Assembly (NCBI RefSeq): GCF_034057115.1
Contig: NZ_CP139195.1
Coordinates: forward strand, 2,356,001-2,420,000
Source of the DNA: Pseudomonas sp. AN-1
GTDB lineage: Bacteria; Pseudomonadota; Gammaproteobacteria; Pseudomonadales; Pseudomonadaceae
Direction of reading: 5' to 3'
DNA: 64,000 nt
In this document: positions 1 to 8,929 of the stretch, piece after piece
Position numbering within the stretch: position 1 is the stretch's first letter
Layout of the letters: every line of letters starts with the position of its first letter
Notes under the pieces: model-generated
What the model was told of the DNA's origin: nothing
Database searches by the model: none
The model's input: only the letters and a program-made list of their open reading frames with translations
Translations under genes and position numbers: made by a program

Positions 1-695
1 CCATCGCCGCCTGCGCGACACCGATCGTCAGCGCCGTGGGCCACGAGACCGACGTGACCATCGCCGACTTCGTCGCCGACGTGCGCGCGCCGACGCCCTC
101 GGCCGCCGCCGAACTGCTCGCCCCCGACTCCAGCGACCTGCAGCGCCGCCTCGACGGCCTGCAGCGCCGCCTGACCCTGCGCATGCAGCACCTGCTGGCC
201 GCCCGCCAGCTGCAGCTCGACGGCCTGCGCCGGCGCCTGCGCCATCCCGGCGAACGGCTGCGCCAGCAGGCCCAGCGCCTCGACGACTTGGAGCTGCGCC
301 TGCGCCGGGCGATGGACCAGCGCCTGCGCACCGGCCACGAGCGTCTGGCGCGCCTGGACACCCGCCTGGCCGCCCAGCATCCCGAGCGCCTGCTCGAACT
401 GCTGCGCCAGCGCCTCGACCACCTCGCCCAGCGCCTGCCGCGCGCCATGCACGCCGGCCTGCGCGAGCGCCGCCAGAAGCTCGGGGGCATCGCCCAGACC
501 CTGCAGGTGGTCAGCCCGCTGGCCACCCTCGGCCGCGGCTACAGCATCCTCCTCGACGAGCGTGGCCGCGCCGTGTGCCGCGCCGCCGACACCGTTCCCG
601 GCCAGCGCCTGACCGCCCGGCTGCACGAGGGCGAGCTGGCGCTGCGCGTCGAGGACAGCCCGGCGATGTCTGGCACGCTGGAACTGCCGTTGTAG
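1..695 (+). CDS. xseA: Exodeoxyribonuclease VII large subunit, 3' part (partial)
   Basis: The frame is open from base 3, so the gene starts upstream of the window; about 230 C-terminal residues are present. The family signature SAVGHETD followed by [19 protein letters not shown] opens the visible part; this motif belongs to the nuclease core of XseA, which with XseB degrades single-stranded DNA. It is followed by a long Leu/Arg/Gln-rich helical stretch, matching the coiled-coil arm that carries XseB copies, and ends with the LGRGYSI segment typical of the C-terminus. The stop at 693-695 lies inside the left arm of a dispersed inverted repeat. Confidence 0.95.
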   Translation, partial: IAACATPIVSAVGHETDVTIADFVADVRAPTPSAAAELLAPDSSDLQRRLDGLQRRLTLRMQHLLAARQLQLDGLRRRLRHPGERLRQQAQRLDDLELRLRRAMDQRLRTGHERLARLDTRLAAQHPERLLELLRQRLDHLAQRLPRAMHAGLRERRQKLGGIAQTLQVVSPLATLGRGYSILLDERGRAVCRAADTVPGQRLTARLHEGELALRVEDSPAMSGTLELPL

Positions 696-744
696 GGTGC
701 GCTGCGCGCCCCACAAACCGCATGGTGCGCACGGCGCACCCTAC
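692..744. repeat. Intergenic inverted repeat, GTAGGGTGCGC family, copy 1
   Basis: Inverted repeat in the xseA-piuB gap. The left arm GTAGGGTGCGC (692-702) is matched by GCGCACCCTAC (734-744). The 21 bases at 724-744 are identical to those at 50910-50930. Similar units occur at 50870-50930 and 57529-57573, so this is a dispersed intergenic element and not only a local terminator. Confidence 0.75.
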
Positions 745-788
745 GTCACTCAGCCGCCAGGCCCGGGGCAGCCCCGCCATTCATCACC

Positions 789-3170
789 TCAGTACAGGTC
801 GCGCCGGTAGCGCCCGGTCTCCTGCAGCTCGGCCAGCGCCGCCGCGCCGAGCAGCTCGCGCAGCACCGCATCGACGCCCTCGCCCATGCCCTCGAGGCTG
901 CCGCACACGTAGATGGCCGCGCCGTCCGCCAGCCAGGCACGCAGTTCGTCGGCCGCCGCGCGCAGGCGGTCCTGCACGTAGACCTTGTCCGCCTGGTCGC
1001 GGGAGAACGCCAGGTCGAGGCGCTGCAGATGGCGCTCGGCCTGCCAGGCCAGCAGCTCGTCGCGGCACAGGAAGTCGTGCGCCGCCGTACGCTCGCCGAA
1101 CAGCAGCCAGTTGCGCGGCTGCCCGCGCCAGGCGCGCTCGCGCAGCAAGGCGCGCAGGCTGGCCAGGCCGGTGCCGTTGCCGATCAGCAGCAGCGGACGG
1201 TCGTCCTCGGGCAGGTGGAAGCCGGTGTTGCGGCGCAGCCGCAGCGGCGCCGTGGCGCCCTCTACCAGCTGCACGCACAGCCAGCCGGAGCACAGCCCCG
1301 GCGTACCATCGGCGTGCAGGTGCAGGCGGACGATCAGCTCCAGCGCCCCGTCGTCGGCCAGCGAGGCGATCGAATAGCTGCGCGGCCGCGCACCGGCCTG
1401 CGGCGGCAGGATCTCCACCAGGTCGCCGGCCTGCCAGCGCTGTCCGGCCGGCACCTCGAACGCCAGGCGCCAGACCGGCGCGGCACTGCTGCCGGGGTTG
1501 AGCCACTGCTTCTCGCGCAGCGTCCATTCGGCGAAGCCGTCACGGGCGGCCGGCTCGGCCTCGCTCGGCGGCGCACTGCCGGTCAGCTCGCCGAGCAGGG
1601 CGCGCCAGCGCTGCAGCGCCGAGTGGTCGCCGTTGTCCACTTCCACCGGGGCGAACAGGCTGCGTGCGCCCTGACCCTGCAGCCAGTCGTGCAACTGGCG
1701 GGCGAAGCCGCAGAAGCGCTGGTACTGGCGGTCGCCGAGACCGAGCAGGGCGTATTCGAGGTGGCCGAGGTCGAACTCGCCGCCCAGCACCCGGCGCACG
1801 AAGCCGCGCGCACTGTCCGGCGCCTCGCCGTCGCCGAAGGTGCTGACCACGAACAGCGCCCGCCCGGCGCCGCGCAGGGCCTGCGCGTCGAGCTGGGCCA
1901 GCGGGCGCACCTGGACGGTAGCGCCGGCCGCCTGCAGCTGGCCGGCGGTCTGCCAGGCCAGCTGTTCGGCGAAGCCGTTCTGGCTGGCGAAACCGATCAG
2001 CCAGGGCTGGCCATCGCCACGCGCGGCCTCCAGCGCCTGGCGCCCGACGCGGGCGGCGTGACGCTGACGACGACGGCCGAGGTAGAGCTGCCAGCCGGTG
2101 ACGAAGAACAGCGGCATGGCCAGGCTGGCCAGCAGCATGAGGATGCGCCCGGGCTGGCCGAAGTAGTCGCCGGTGTGCAGCGGATAGACGCTGGCCAGTA
2201 GCTGCTGCACGCCGCTCTTGTCGGTGTAGCGCTCGTGCTGCAGCACCTTGCCGCCGGCATCGAGGCTGATGCGGTTGAAGGCGCGGTTGTGCCCGGCGGC
2301 CTCCGGCAGGTACATCACCTGCAGCGGCTGGCCGGCGCGCTCGGGCAGGCGCAGGTTGGCCAGCCGGTAGTCGTCCTGCACGGTGTGGCGGAAGGCATCC
2401 CACTGGGCGTCGATGCTCACCGGCGCACGCGGCGCCTCGGCCTGCGCCTGGCCCTGCGGCGGGCCGCGGCGCTTGCCCGGCCCGCCGTGCTGCGGGGCCG
2501 GCTCGCCGGCCAGCGCGTGCACGCCGTTGCGGTACCACTCGTAGGACCAGTACAGGCCGGTCAGCGAAGCCAGCAGGTAGGCCAGCAGCACCCAGGTGCC
2601 GGCCACCGCGTGCAGGTCCCAGAGGAAGCCGCGCCCCGTGCGCCGCCAGTCGAGGCTCAGCCAGGCGCGCCAGCTGCCGGCCCGGCGCGGCCAGCGCAGG
2701 TACAGGCCGGACAGGCAGAGGAACACCAGCGCCAGGGTCGCCGCGCCGGTGACCGGCTTGCCGGCATCGCCCATGGCCAGCCAACGGTGCAGTTGCATCA
2801 TGAACTGGAAGAAGCCGGCGCCACGCGCCGCGCCGAGCACCTCGCCACTGTAGGGATCGGCGTACAGCGTCTCGCCGCGCGGCCCGCCACCGCTGACGTT
2901 GACCTTGGCCGCGTCCAGGGCGTCGGCGGAGAAGGTCAGGCCGAGCACCGCGCGCCCGGGCAGTTGCTCGCCGGCGCGGGCCACCAGCTCGTCCGGACTC
3001 AGCGGCCGTGCGCCGACGGCCGGCTCGACGCTCATCACGCCGGGATTGAGGAGGCGCAGCAGCTCGTCCTGGTAGGACAGGCTGGCGCCGGTCACGCCCA
3101 TCAACGCCAGCACCAGGCCAGCGCTGATGCCCAGCAGCCAGTGCAGCTGGAAGAGGATTTTCTTGACCAC
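789..3170 (-). CDS. piuB: PepSY-membrane / flavodoxin / ferredoxin-reductase fusion (PiuB-like)
   Basis: A 793-residue inner-membrane oxidoreductase. About the first 380 residues form a PepSY-type module with hydrophobic helices (first at residues 6-30). A flavodoxin domain follows (around 390-530, FASQNGFAE and STFGDGEAPD). The C-terminus is a sulfite-reductase-like FAD/NADPH reductase (RPRSYSIAS; GNGTGLASLR; CGSLEGMGEG). This layout fits a reductase passing NADPH electrons across the membrane, probably to reduce ferric siderophores; that role is inferred. The order with piuC and piuA matches P. aeruginosa PA4513-PA4515. The start is GTG with AGGTGA six bases upstream. A Fur-like site lies about 100 bases before it. 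Confidence 0.85.
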   Translation of the reverse strand: MVKKILFQLHWLLGISAGLVLALMGVTGASLSYQDELLRLLNPGVMSVEPAVGARPLSPDELVARAGEQLPGRAVLGLTFSADALDAAKVNVSGGGPRGETLYADPYSGEVLGAARGAGFFQFMMQLHRWLAMGDAGKPVTGAATLALVFLCLSGLYLRWPRRAGSWRAWLSLDWRRTGRGFLWDLHAVAGTWVLLAYLLASLTGLYWSYEWYRNGVHALAGEPAPQHGGPGKRRGPPQGQAQAEAPRAPVSIDAQWDAFRHTVQDDYRLANLRLPERAGQPLQVMYLPEAAGHNRAFNRISLDAGGKVLQHERYTDKSGVQQLLASVYPLHTGDYFGQPGRILMLLASLAMPLFFVTGWQLYLGRRRQRHAARVGRQALEAARGDGQPWLIGFASQNGFAEQLAWQTAGQLQAAGATVQVRPLAQLDAQALRGAGRALFVVSTFGDGEAPDSARGFVRRVLGGEFDLGHLEYALLGLGDRQYQRFCGFARQLHDWLQGQGARSLFAPVEVDNGDHSALQRWRALLGELTGSAPPSEAEPAARDGFAEWTLREKQWLNPGSSAAPVWRLAFEVPAGQRWQAGDLVEILPPQAGARPRSYSIASLADDGALELIVRLHLHADGTPGLCSGWLCVQLVEGATAPLRLRRNTGFHLPEDDRPLLLIGNGTGLASLRALLRERAWRGQPRNWLLFGERTAAHDFLCRDELLAWQAERHLQRLDLAFSRDQADKVYVQDRLRAAADELRAWLADGAAIYVCGSLEGMGEGVDAVLRELLGAAALAELQETGRYRRDLY

Positions 3171-3273
3171 CTGGGATCACCTGATCGCTATGCCGCGGCT
3201 GCGGCGAAGTTGAACTCGGAGGCGGCAGGAAGCCGCAGCGCACCGCCGGCGGATGCAGCGGTGCGAAACGATT

Positions 3274-3287
3274 TTATTCGAGAATAA
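3274..3287 (-). promoter_or_regulatory. Probable Fur box upstream of piuB
   Basis: Arms TTATTC and GAATAA, two bases apart, in an AT-rich patch within otherwise GC-rich DNA. It resembles the Fur consensus and sits between piuC and piuB. Iron-repressed expression of piuB is inferred. Confidence 0.5.
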
Positions 3288-3338
3288 TTTGCAACAAATC
3301 GGCTTTACCCAACCTTTACCCGCCCGCGGCACCGGCCG

Positions 3339-4019
3339 TCACAGCGCCCAGCGGCGCAGCAGGTTGTGGTACACGCCGGTGAGCTGCACGCTGGCCGCGT
3401 GATCGGCCCCCAGCTCCTGGTTGATGCGCTGGATGCCGGTGTCCAGGTCGAACAGCAGGCTGCGCTGGCCGTCGTCGCGCACCATGCTCTGGATCCAGAA
3501 GAACGAGCAGACCCGCGCGCCGCGGGTGACCGGGGTGACCCGGTGCAGGCTGGTGGAGGGATAGAGGAGCAGATCGCCGGCCGGCAGCCTGACGCTGTGC
3601 GCGCCGTAGGTGTCCTCCACCACCAGCTCGCCGCCGTCGTACTCGTCGGGGCCGGTGAAGAACAGGGTGGCCGACAGGTCGGTGCGCACCCGCCCGCCAG
3701 TCGAGCGGTCCAGGCGCACCGCGTTGTCCACATGCAGGCCGAAGTCCTGACCGCCCTGGTAGCAGTTGAACAGCGGCGGATACACCTTGTCCGGCAACGC
3801 CGCAGCGATGAACAGCGGGTTGCGCTCCAGCGCCTGCAGGATCAGCGCGCCGATCTGCCGCGCCTCGGCGCAGTCCTCCGGCAGCTGCAGGTTGTTCTTG
3901 GCCATCGCCGACTGGAATCCGGCGGTGGTCTTGCCATCCACCCACGGCGCCTGCTGCAGCAGGCGCCGGCAGTCGAGAACCTGTTCGGGGCTGAGCACCC
4001 CGGGAATGTGCAGCATCAT
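3339..4019 (-). CDS. piuC: PKHD-type Fe(II)/2-oxoglutarate hydroxylase (PiuC-like)
   Basis: A 226-residue soluble dioxygenase of the PiuC/YbiX family. The iron facial triad is visible as H96 and D98 (GLHVDN) and H159 (SLHRVTP); R169 is the probable 2-oxoglutarate-binding arginine. Length matches the family. The ATG at 4019 has GGAGAG eight bases upstream. It lies 60 bases after the TonB receptor stop on the same strand. Members of this family accompany iron-siderophore receptors; the substrate is not established. The first residues M-M are two adjacent ATGs; the upstream one is used here because of its spacing. Confidence 0.9.
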   Translation of the reverse strand: MMLHIPGVLSPEQVLDCRRLLQQAPWVDGKTTAGFQSAMAKNNLQLPEDCAEARQIGALILQALERNPLFIAAALPDKVYPPLFNCYQGGQDFGLHVDNAVRLDRSTGGRVRTDLSATLFFTGPDEYDGGELVVEDTYGAHSVRLPAGDLLLYPSTSLHRVTPVTRGARVCSFFWIQSMVRDDGQRSLLFDLDTGIQRINQELGADHAASVQLTGVYHNLLRRWAL

Positions 4020-4042
4020 GGCATCGCTCTCCTGAAGCGGCG

Positions 4043-4063
4043 AAGCCCCGCGGAGCGGGGCTT
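4043..4063 (-). terminator. Hairpin between piuA and piuC
   Basis: Nine-base-pair stem (AAGCCCCGC with its complement) and a three-base loop, in the 60-base gap. There is no T-run after it on the minus strand, so it may attenuate or stabilise rather than terminate. Confidence 0.4.
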
Positions 4064-4079
4064 GCCTGGACGGTTACGG

Positions 4080-6284
4080 TCAGAAGGAATAGTTGGCCGA
4101 GAGGATCGCCGAGCGGCCGTCGCCGTACTCGATGGCGGCCGAACGGGCAGCGGTACCCGGGGTCTGCCGCACCTGGGCCACGTAGTCCTCGTCGAACAGG
4201 TTGTTGAGGTTCAGCTGCAGGTCGAGGCTCCTGTTGACCTGGTAGCCGACCATGGCGTTGTGCAGCCAGTAGTCGTCCAGCTTGGCGGTGCCGCTGGTCG
4301 CGACATTGCGCTCGCTGACGTAGCGGGCGCCGTAGCCCAGGGTCCAGCCGGCCGGCAGCTCGTAAGAGGTCCACAGGTTGAACGAGCGCGGCGGGGTGTT
4401 GGCCAGCGCCTGGCCTTCCCGGGCGCGACCGGCGGCGGTGTCGGCCGCCTTGAGGGTCTCGCTGTCAAGGAAGGTGTAGTTGGCGAAGACGTCCCACTGC
4501 TCGGTGATGTGGCCGGTCACGCCCAGCTCGACACCCTGCACGCGCTGCTCGCCGGCCAGCTGGGTGCTGCCGTCAGCCATGGTTTCGCGGGCATTGGTCT
4601 TCTCGACGCGGAACACCGCGGCGTCCAGCTCCAGGCGACGGTCGAACAGCTCCCACTTGGTGCCCAGCTCCCAGGTCTCGTTCTCCTCCGGCTCGAGGTC
4701 GGTGGTCGCAGCGCTCACGCCAGTGCCGCTGGAGGCGAGGAACTCTGCCGAGGGGTTGAACGAGGTGCCATAGGCGACGTAGATGCGCCCGTTGTCGGCC
4801 GGCTTGTAGACCAGGCCGGCACGGCCGCTGAGCATCTCGTCGCTGGTGTCCAGCCTGGTGAGGGTGCCGGCCGGCAGCGCGACGTTCTTGTACTCGCCGT
4901 CGACCCAGTCGTAGCGCAGTCCCAGGTTCAGATCCCACTGGGGGGCGAGGGCGATGGTGTCGAAGACGTAGACCGCCTGATTGGTCAGCTCGGTCGAGGT
5001 ATCCGCCGAGTCCGCCTTGTTGATCGGGCCGGTGTAGTGGCCCGGCGGGTTGGCCAGGTCGAAGCTGCGACCGGTGAAATCCAGCCCATAGCTGTAGGTG
5101 GTGCGATCGTAGGTCTCGCGGGACACCTCGACGCCGGTCGCCAGGCTGTGAACGAGGCCGAAGGTGTCGAAGTCGGCGCGCAGGTTGGTCTGGTTGATCC
5201 ACAGGTCGCTGCTGACGTCGCGGCCGTAGCCCTGCGGACCGGCCGGCACGTAGCTGCCCGCCGGCACGCCGGTGGTGTTGACGTGGGAGGCGGAAATCAC
5301 CACGTCGCGGTCGATGCGGCTGTAGCGGGTCAGGTTCTGCAGGCTGAGGCTGTCGCTGAAGGCATGCTCCAGCTTGACGGTGAAGGAGTCGGTCTCGATC
5401 TCGTCCTTGTCGATGTTGCTGAAGCCGAAGTAGGCCTCGCGGTCGACGCCGGCGAGCTTCTTGCCGTCGAGGGCCGGCACGCCGTAGTCGGGCAGGATGT
5501 CGTCGGTCTGGTGGAAGTAGCTCAGGGTCAGGCGGGTGTCCTCGCTCAGGCCCAGGGCCAGGGACGGGGCGATGCCCCAGCGCTCGCGGTCGACCTCGTC
5601 GCGGCCCGGCACGTCGTTCTCGTGGGCCATCAGGTTGAGACGGAAGGCGCTGTCGGTGCCGACCCCGTCGAGGGTCTGGTTGGTGTCCAGGGTCAGGCGG
5701 TGGTAGTTGTCGGTGCCCAGGCTGCCGCCGAGGCGGGTGAAGTCGCGGCCGACCGGCTGCTTGGTGACCTGGTTGATGCTGCCGCCGGTGGTGCCGCTGC
5801 CGCCGAACACCGAGTTGGGGCCCTTGATGACCTCGACCGCCTCGATGTTGAAGGTGTCGGTGCGGTTGGTCTGCGCGCTGTCGCGCAGGCCGTCGATCTG
5901 CATGTTGGCGTTGGCGCCGAAGCCACGGATGTTGATGCTGTCGCCGGAACCGCCGCCGCCTTCGCCGGCGCTGAAGGTGATGCCGGAGACGTTGGCCAGC
6001 ACCTGGCGCAGGCTCAGCGCCTGCTGCTCCTCGATCACCTTCTGCGGCACCACGCTGATGGTCTGCGGAGTGTCCAGCAGCGGCGCGGTGTATTTCGGCG
6101 AGGAGACCGACTCGGTCTTGGAGCTGCTGGCCTCCTGCTCACCCTGCACGGTGACGTTGTCGAGCTGCAGGGCGCCCTGCTCCGCAGCCAGGGCCGGAAC
6201 GGCCAGGGAGGCCACGGCCAGGCCGACGGCCGAGGCCAGCAGGCGCTGGGGTTGACGGGATGAGGCTTTGACGAAGGCACGCAT
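4080..6284 (-). CDS. piuA: TonB-dependent siderophore receptor (PiuA-like)
   Basis: A 734-residue outer-membrane receptor. A signal peptide ends at ALAAEQG, a TonB-box-like stretch follows (DNVTVQGEQ), then a plug domain (LDTPQTISVVPQ; SINIRGFG; KGPNSVFGG) and a beta-barrel ending in the aromatic terminus NYSF. It imports ferric siderophores using TonB energy; catecholate-type ligands are inferred from the Fiu/PiuA resemblance. The ATG at 6284 is preferred over the GTG at 6293 because AGGGAG lies eight bases before it. It heads the piuA-piuC-piuB group, and a good Fur box sits 40-54 bases upstream. Confidence 0.9.
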   Translation of the reverse strand: MRAFVKASSRQPQRLLASAVGLAVASLAVPALAAEQGALQLDNVTVQGEQEASSSKTESVSSPKYTAPLLDTPQTISVVPQKVIEEQQALSLRQVLANVSGITFSAGEGGGGSGDSINIRGFGANANMQIDGLRDSAQTNRTDTFNIEAVEVIKGPNSVFGGSGTTGGSINQVTKQPVGRDFTRLGGSLGTDNYHRLTLDTNQTLDGVGTDSAFRLNLMAHENDVPGRDEVDRERWGIAPSLALGLSEDTRLTLSYFHQTDDILPDYGVPALDGKKLAGVDREAYFGFSNIDKDEIETDSFTVKLEHAFSDSLSLQNLTRYSRIDRDVVISASHVNTTGVPAGSYVPAGPQGYGRDVSSDLWINQTNLRADFDTFGLVHSLATGVEVSRETYDRTTYSYGLDFTGRSFDLANPPGHYTGPINKADSADTSTELTNQAVYVFDTIALAPQWDLNLGLRYDWVDGEYKNVALPAGTLTRLDTSDEMLSGRAGLVYKPADNGRIYVAYGTSFNPSAEFLASSGTGVSAATTDLEPEENETWELGTKWELFDRRLELDAAVFRVEKTNARETMADGSTQLAGEQRVQGVELGVTGHITEQWDVFANYTFLDSETLKAADTAAGRAREGQALANTPPRSFNLWTSYELPAGWTLGYGARYVSERNVATSGTAKLDDYWLHNAMVGYQVNRSLDLQLNLNNLFDEDYVAQVRQTPGTAARSAAIEYGDGRSAILSANYSF

Positions 6285-6323
6285 GAGAATCACTCCCTGG
6301 ATTTAATGGGATGCGATTCTATT

Positions 6324-6338
6324 TGAGAAGAATTATCA
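6324..6338 (-). promoter_or_regulatory. Fur box upstream of piuA
   Basis: The 15-mer TGAGAAGAATTATCA fits the 7-1-7 Fur model (TGATAATnATTATCA) with two mismatches. It lies just before the piuA start, where iron repression is expected for such receptors. Confidence 0.7.
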
Positions 6339-6430
6339 GTAAAGACCGCCAGCGTCATCTTTACATTAACTTTACAAAAACGGCGGAACTCCCCTGCCCG
6401 CCGCCTCAATCCCAGGCCGTCTCGCCGCCG

Positions 6431-7543
6431 TCAACGCGGGTACCACAGCACCTCGGGACCGATGCCGGCCAGGTCGCTGCAGCCGGTCAGTGCCATGGCG
6501 ACCTCCAGTTCGGCGCGCAGCAGCTGCAGCACATGGGCCACGCCGACCGCACCGGCAGTGGCCAGGCCGAAGATGTAGGGACGGCCGATCAGCACCGCCC
6601 GCGCGCCCAGCGCCAGCGCCTTGAGCACGTCGCTGCCACGACGGATACCGCCATCGAGCAGCAGCGGCAGGCGCCCCTCTACCGCGGCGGCCACCTCGGC
6701 GAGCACATCGATGGTCGCCGGCAGGCCATCCAGGGTGCGCCCGCCGTGGTTGGAGACGATCAGCCCGTCGACGCCGGCGGCCAGCGCCCGGCCGGCGTCC
6801 GCGCCGCTCATCACTCCCTTGAGCAGGATCGGCAGGCGGGTCAGGCCGCGCAGCCAGTCCAGGTCCACCCAGGTCGGCGCCGCCGCCAGCAGCGGGCTGC
6901 CGAGCAGCAGGCTGCCGGCGGCGGGATCGGCGCTGGCCTGCAGCGGGCGCATGCCGCGCAGGTTGACCGCCTCGACACCCGGCGGCAGCACGAAGCCGGC
7001 GCGTTGCTCGCGGTTGCGCATGCCGCCGACCGGGGCGTCCACGGTGAGCACCAGTGCCTGGTAGCCGGCCGCCTCGGCGCGCTGTACCAGTTCGCGGGTG
7101 AAGCCGCGGTCGGGCTGGATGTACAGCTGGAACCACAGCGGCGTCTGCGCCTGGCGGGCTATTTCCTCCAGCGCGACGCTGGCCTGGGTACTGACCACCA
7201 TGCCGGCACGCAGCGCCGAGGCCCCCAGCACGGTGGCCAACTCGCCCTCGGGATGGGCGAGCCTGTGGTAGGCGACCGGCGCGAGGAAGATCGGGTGATC
7301 GAAGGTCTGGCCGAACAGCGTGACCCGGGTGTCGCCGCCGCGCAGATCGGCCAGCACCCGGTTGCGCAGGCGCAGGCGCTGGAAAGCCGCGCAGTTGTCG
7401 CGCAGGGTGAGTTCGTCCGCCGCGCCGCCGGCCATGTAGGCCCAGGCCTGCTCGCTCATGCGGGCGCGGGCGAAGGGCTCGTAGTCGGCCAGCGCGGCGA
7501 TCTCGGCAGGAATCTGCGGCAACTTGGGCAGGGGCTGGTGCAT
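6431..7543 (-). CDS. FMN-dependent alpha-hydroxy-acid dehydrogenase (LldD/glycolate oxidase family)
   Basis: A 370-residue TIM-barrel flavoprotein that oxidises a 2-hydroxy acid such as L-lactate to the 2-oxo acid. Seen in the translation: the N-terminal helix with WAYMAGGAADE, the FMN lysine K242 (ILLKGV), and the catalytic histidine with substrate arginine in SNHGGRTLDG (H266, R269), then DGGIRRGSDV and GRPYIFGL. The ATG at 7543 has GAGGAA seven to eight bases upstream; a longer reading to 7600 has no such site. No membrane segment is evident. A Fur-like 15-mer lies 60-70 bases upstream, which is unusual for this enzyme. The exact substrate cannot be read from the sequence. Confidence 0.85.
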   Translation of the reverse strand: MHQPLPKLPQIPAEIAALADYEPFARARMSEQAWAYMAGGAADELTLRDNCAAFQRLRLRNRVLADLRGGDTRVTLFGQTFDHPIFLAPVAYHRLAHPEGELATVLGASALRAGMVVSTQASVALEEIARQAQTPLWFQLYIQPDRGFTRELVQRAEAAGYQALVLTVDAPVGGMRNREQRAGFVLPPGVEAVNLRGMRPLQASADPAAGSLLLGSPLLAAAPTWVDLDWLRGLTRLPILLKGVMSGADAGRALAAGVDGLIVSNHGGRTLDGLPATIDVLAEVAAAVEGRLPLLLDGGIRRGSDVLKALALGARAVLIGRPYIFGLATAGAVGVAHVLQLLRAELEVAMALTGCSDLAGIGPEVLWYPR

Positions 7544-7601
7544 CGGCGGGTTCCTCGAACGCAGGGCGGGACGCGGGACAACGAAGCTGCACCCGCACAT
7601 T

Positions 7602-7616
7602 CGAGAATGATTCTAA
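7602..7616 (-). promoter_or_regulatory. Fur-like box upstream of the hydroxy-acid dehydrogenase gene
   Basis: CGAGAATGATTCTAA contains the near-palindrome GAGAATnATTCT, a close match to the Fur 7-1-7 model. It lies about 60 bases before the ATG at 7543, in a promoter position. Confidence 0.6.
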
Positions 7617-7710
7617 GTTGGCGCCAGCCCCCGCGACAGGCCCATCGGCCGCTTCCTTGATCCAGCACAAGCCATGGCAATGCCGGGGTGCCGGCAGGTG
7701 CGCCACAAAC

Positions 7711-7740
7711 GAAAACGCCGCGACAGGTCGCGGCGTTTTC
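7711..7740 (-). terminator. Terminator after speC
   Basis: Perfect inverted repeat with 14-base arms (GAAAACGCCGCGAC and its complement). Read on the minus strand it ends in GCGTTTTC, directly downstream of the speC stop at 7763. Confidence 0.8.
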
Positions 7741-7762
7741 CATGCGGGCTACATCACCCGGC

Positions 7763-8929
7763 TCACGCCAGGTAGAAGGCCTTCAGCGGCGGGAAGCCGT
7801 TGAACTCCACCGCGCTGTAGCTGGTGGTGTAGGCACCGGTGGACAGCCAGTACAGGCGGTCACCGCTGGCCAGGTTCAGCGGCAGGCCGTACTTGTAGTG
7901 CTCGTACATGATGTCGGCGCTGTCGCAGGTCGGGCCGGCGATCACCACCTCTTCCATCTCGCCCTTCTTCTCGGTCCAGATCGGGAACTTGATGGACTCG
8001 TCCATGGTTTCGATCAGGCCGGAGAACTTGCCCACGTCGGTGAACACCCAGCGCTCCACGGCGGTGCGCGACTTGCGCGCCACCAGCACCACTTCGCTGA
8101 CCAGGATGCCGGCGTTGGCGATCAGCGAGCGGCCCGGCTCGAGGATGATTTCCGGCAGGTCGTCGCCGAAGTCTTCCTTGAGGAAGCGGATGATCTCTTC
8201 CGCGTAGGTTTCCAGGCTGTTGGTCTTGGCGATGTAGTTGGCCGGGAAGCCGCCGCCCATGTTGATCATCTTCAGCTCGATGCCGTCCTCTTCCTTGAGG
8301 CGCTCGAAGATCACCTTGACCTTGGCGATGGCGGCGTCCCACACGGAGATGTCGCGCTGCTGGCTGCCGACGTGGAAGGACACGCCGTAGGGCACCAGGC
8401 CGAGGTCACGGGCGAGGATCAGCAGGTCCATGGCCATGTCGCTCTGGCAGCCGAACTTGCGCGACAGCGGCCAGTCGGCGGTGGTGGAGCCTTCGGTGAG
8501 GATGCGCACGTAGACCTTGGCGCCCGGCGCGGCCTTGGCGATGTTGCGCAGGTCGGCTTCCGAGTCGGTGGCGAACAGGCGCACGCCCTTCTCGTAGAAG
8601 TAGCGCACGTCGCGCGCCTTCTTGATGGTGTTGCCGTAGCTGATGCGCTCTGGGCCGACGCCCTGGGCCAGGACCTTGTCCAGCTCGTAGATCGAGGCGA
8701 TGTCGAAGTTGGAGCCCTTTTCCTTCAGCAGGTCGATGATCTCCACCGCAGGGTTGGCCTTGACCGCGTAGTAGGTCTTGGCGAACGGGAAGCAGCTGCC
8801 CAACTGATCGTAGGCACGGGAGATGGTGGGCAGATCGATCACCACGAAGGGAGTTTCCTTCTGGTCAGCGAGCGCCTTCATCTTCTTGAAGGTGTCGCGA
8901 TCGAAATAGTCTTCAACCTTGATGGACAT
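7763..8929 (-). CDS. speC: Ornithine decarboxylase, alanine-racemase fold (SpeC type)
   Basis: A 388-residue PLP enzyme that decarboxylates ornithine (possibly also lysine) to putrescine. The PLP lysine is K57 in YYAVKANP; the glycine loop GGGFP (around 225-229) binds the cofactor phosphate; C335-D336 in GPTCDSAD are the active-site residues from the partner subunit. Length agrees with the 387-residue P. aeruginosa enzyme. The ATG at 8929 has GGAG seven bases upstream; the longer reading to 8962 lacks a site. It is single, divergent from prfC, with its own terminator. Confidence 0.92.
   Translation of the reverse strand: MSIKVEDYFDRDTFKKMKALADQKETPFVVIDLPTISRAYDQLGSCFPFAKTYYAVKANPAVEIIDLLKEKGSNFDIASIYELDKVLAQGVGPERISYGNTIKKARDVRYFYEKGVRLFATDSEADLRNIAKAAPGAKVYVRILTEGSTTADWPLSRKFGCQSDMAMDLLILARDLGLVPYGVSFHVGSQQRDISVWDAAIAKVKVIFERLKEEDGIELKMINMGGGFPANYIAKTNSLETYAEEIIRFLKEDFGDDLPEIILEPGRSLIANAGILVSEVVLVARKSRTAVERWVFTDVGKFSGLIETMDESIKFPIWTEKKGEMEEVVIAGPTCDSADIMYEHYKYGLPLNLASGDRLYWLSTGAYTTSYSAVEFNGFPPLKAFYLA

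Noticed and set aside
345-695. Frame at 575-1501 (+) as a gene overlapping xseA
   Set aside because: Its translation is Arg/Pro/Ala repeats crossing the intergenic repeat and antisense to piuB; a shadow frame.
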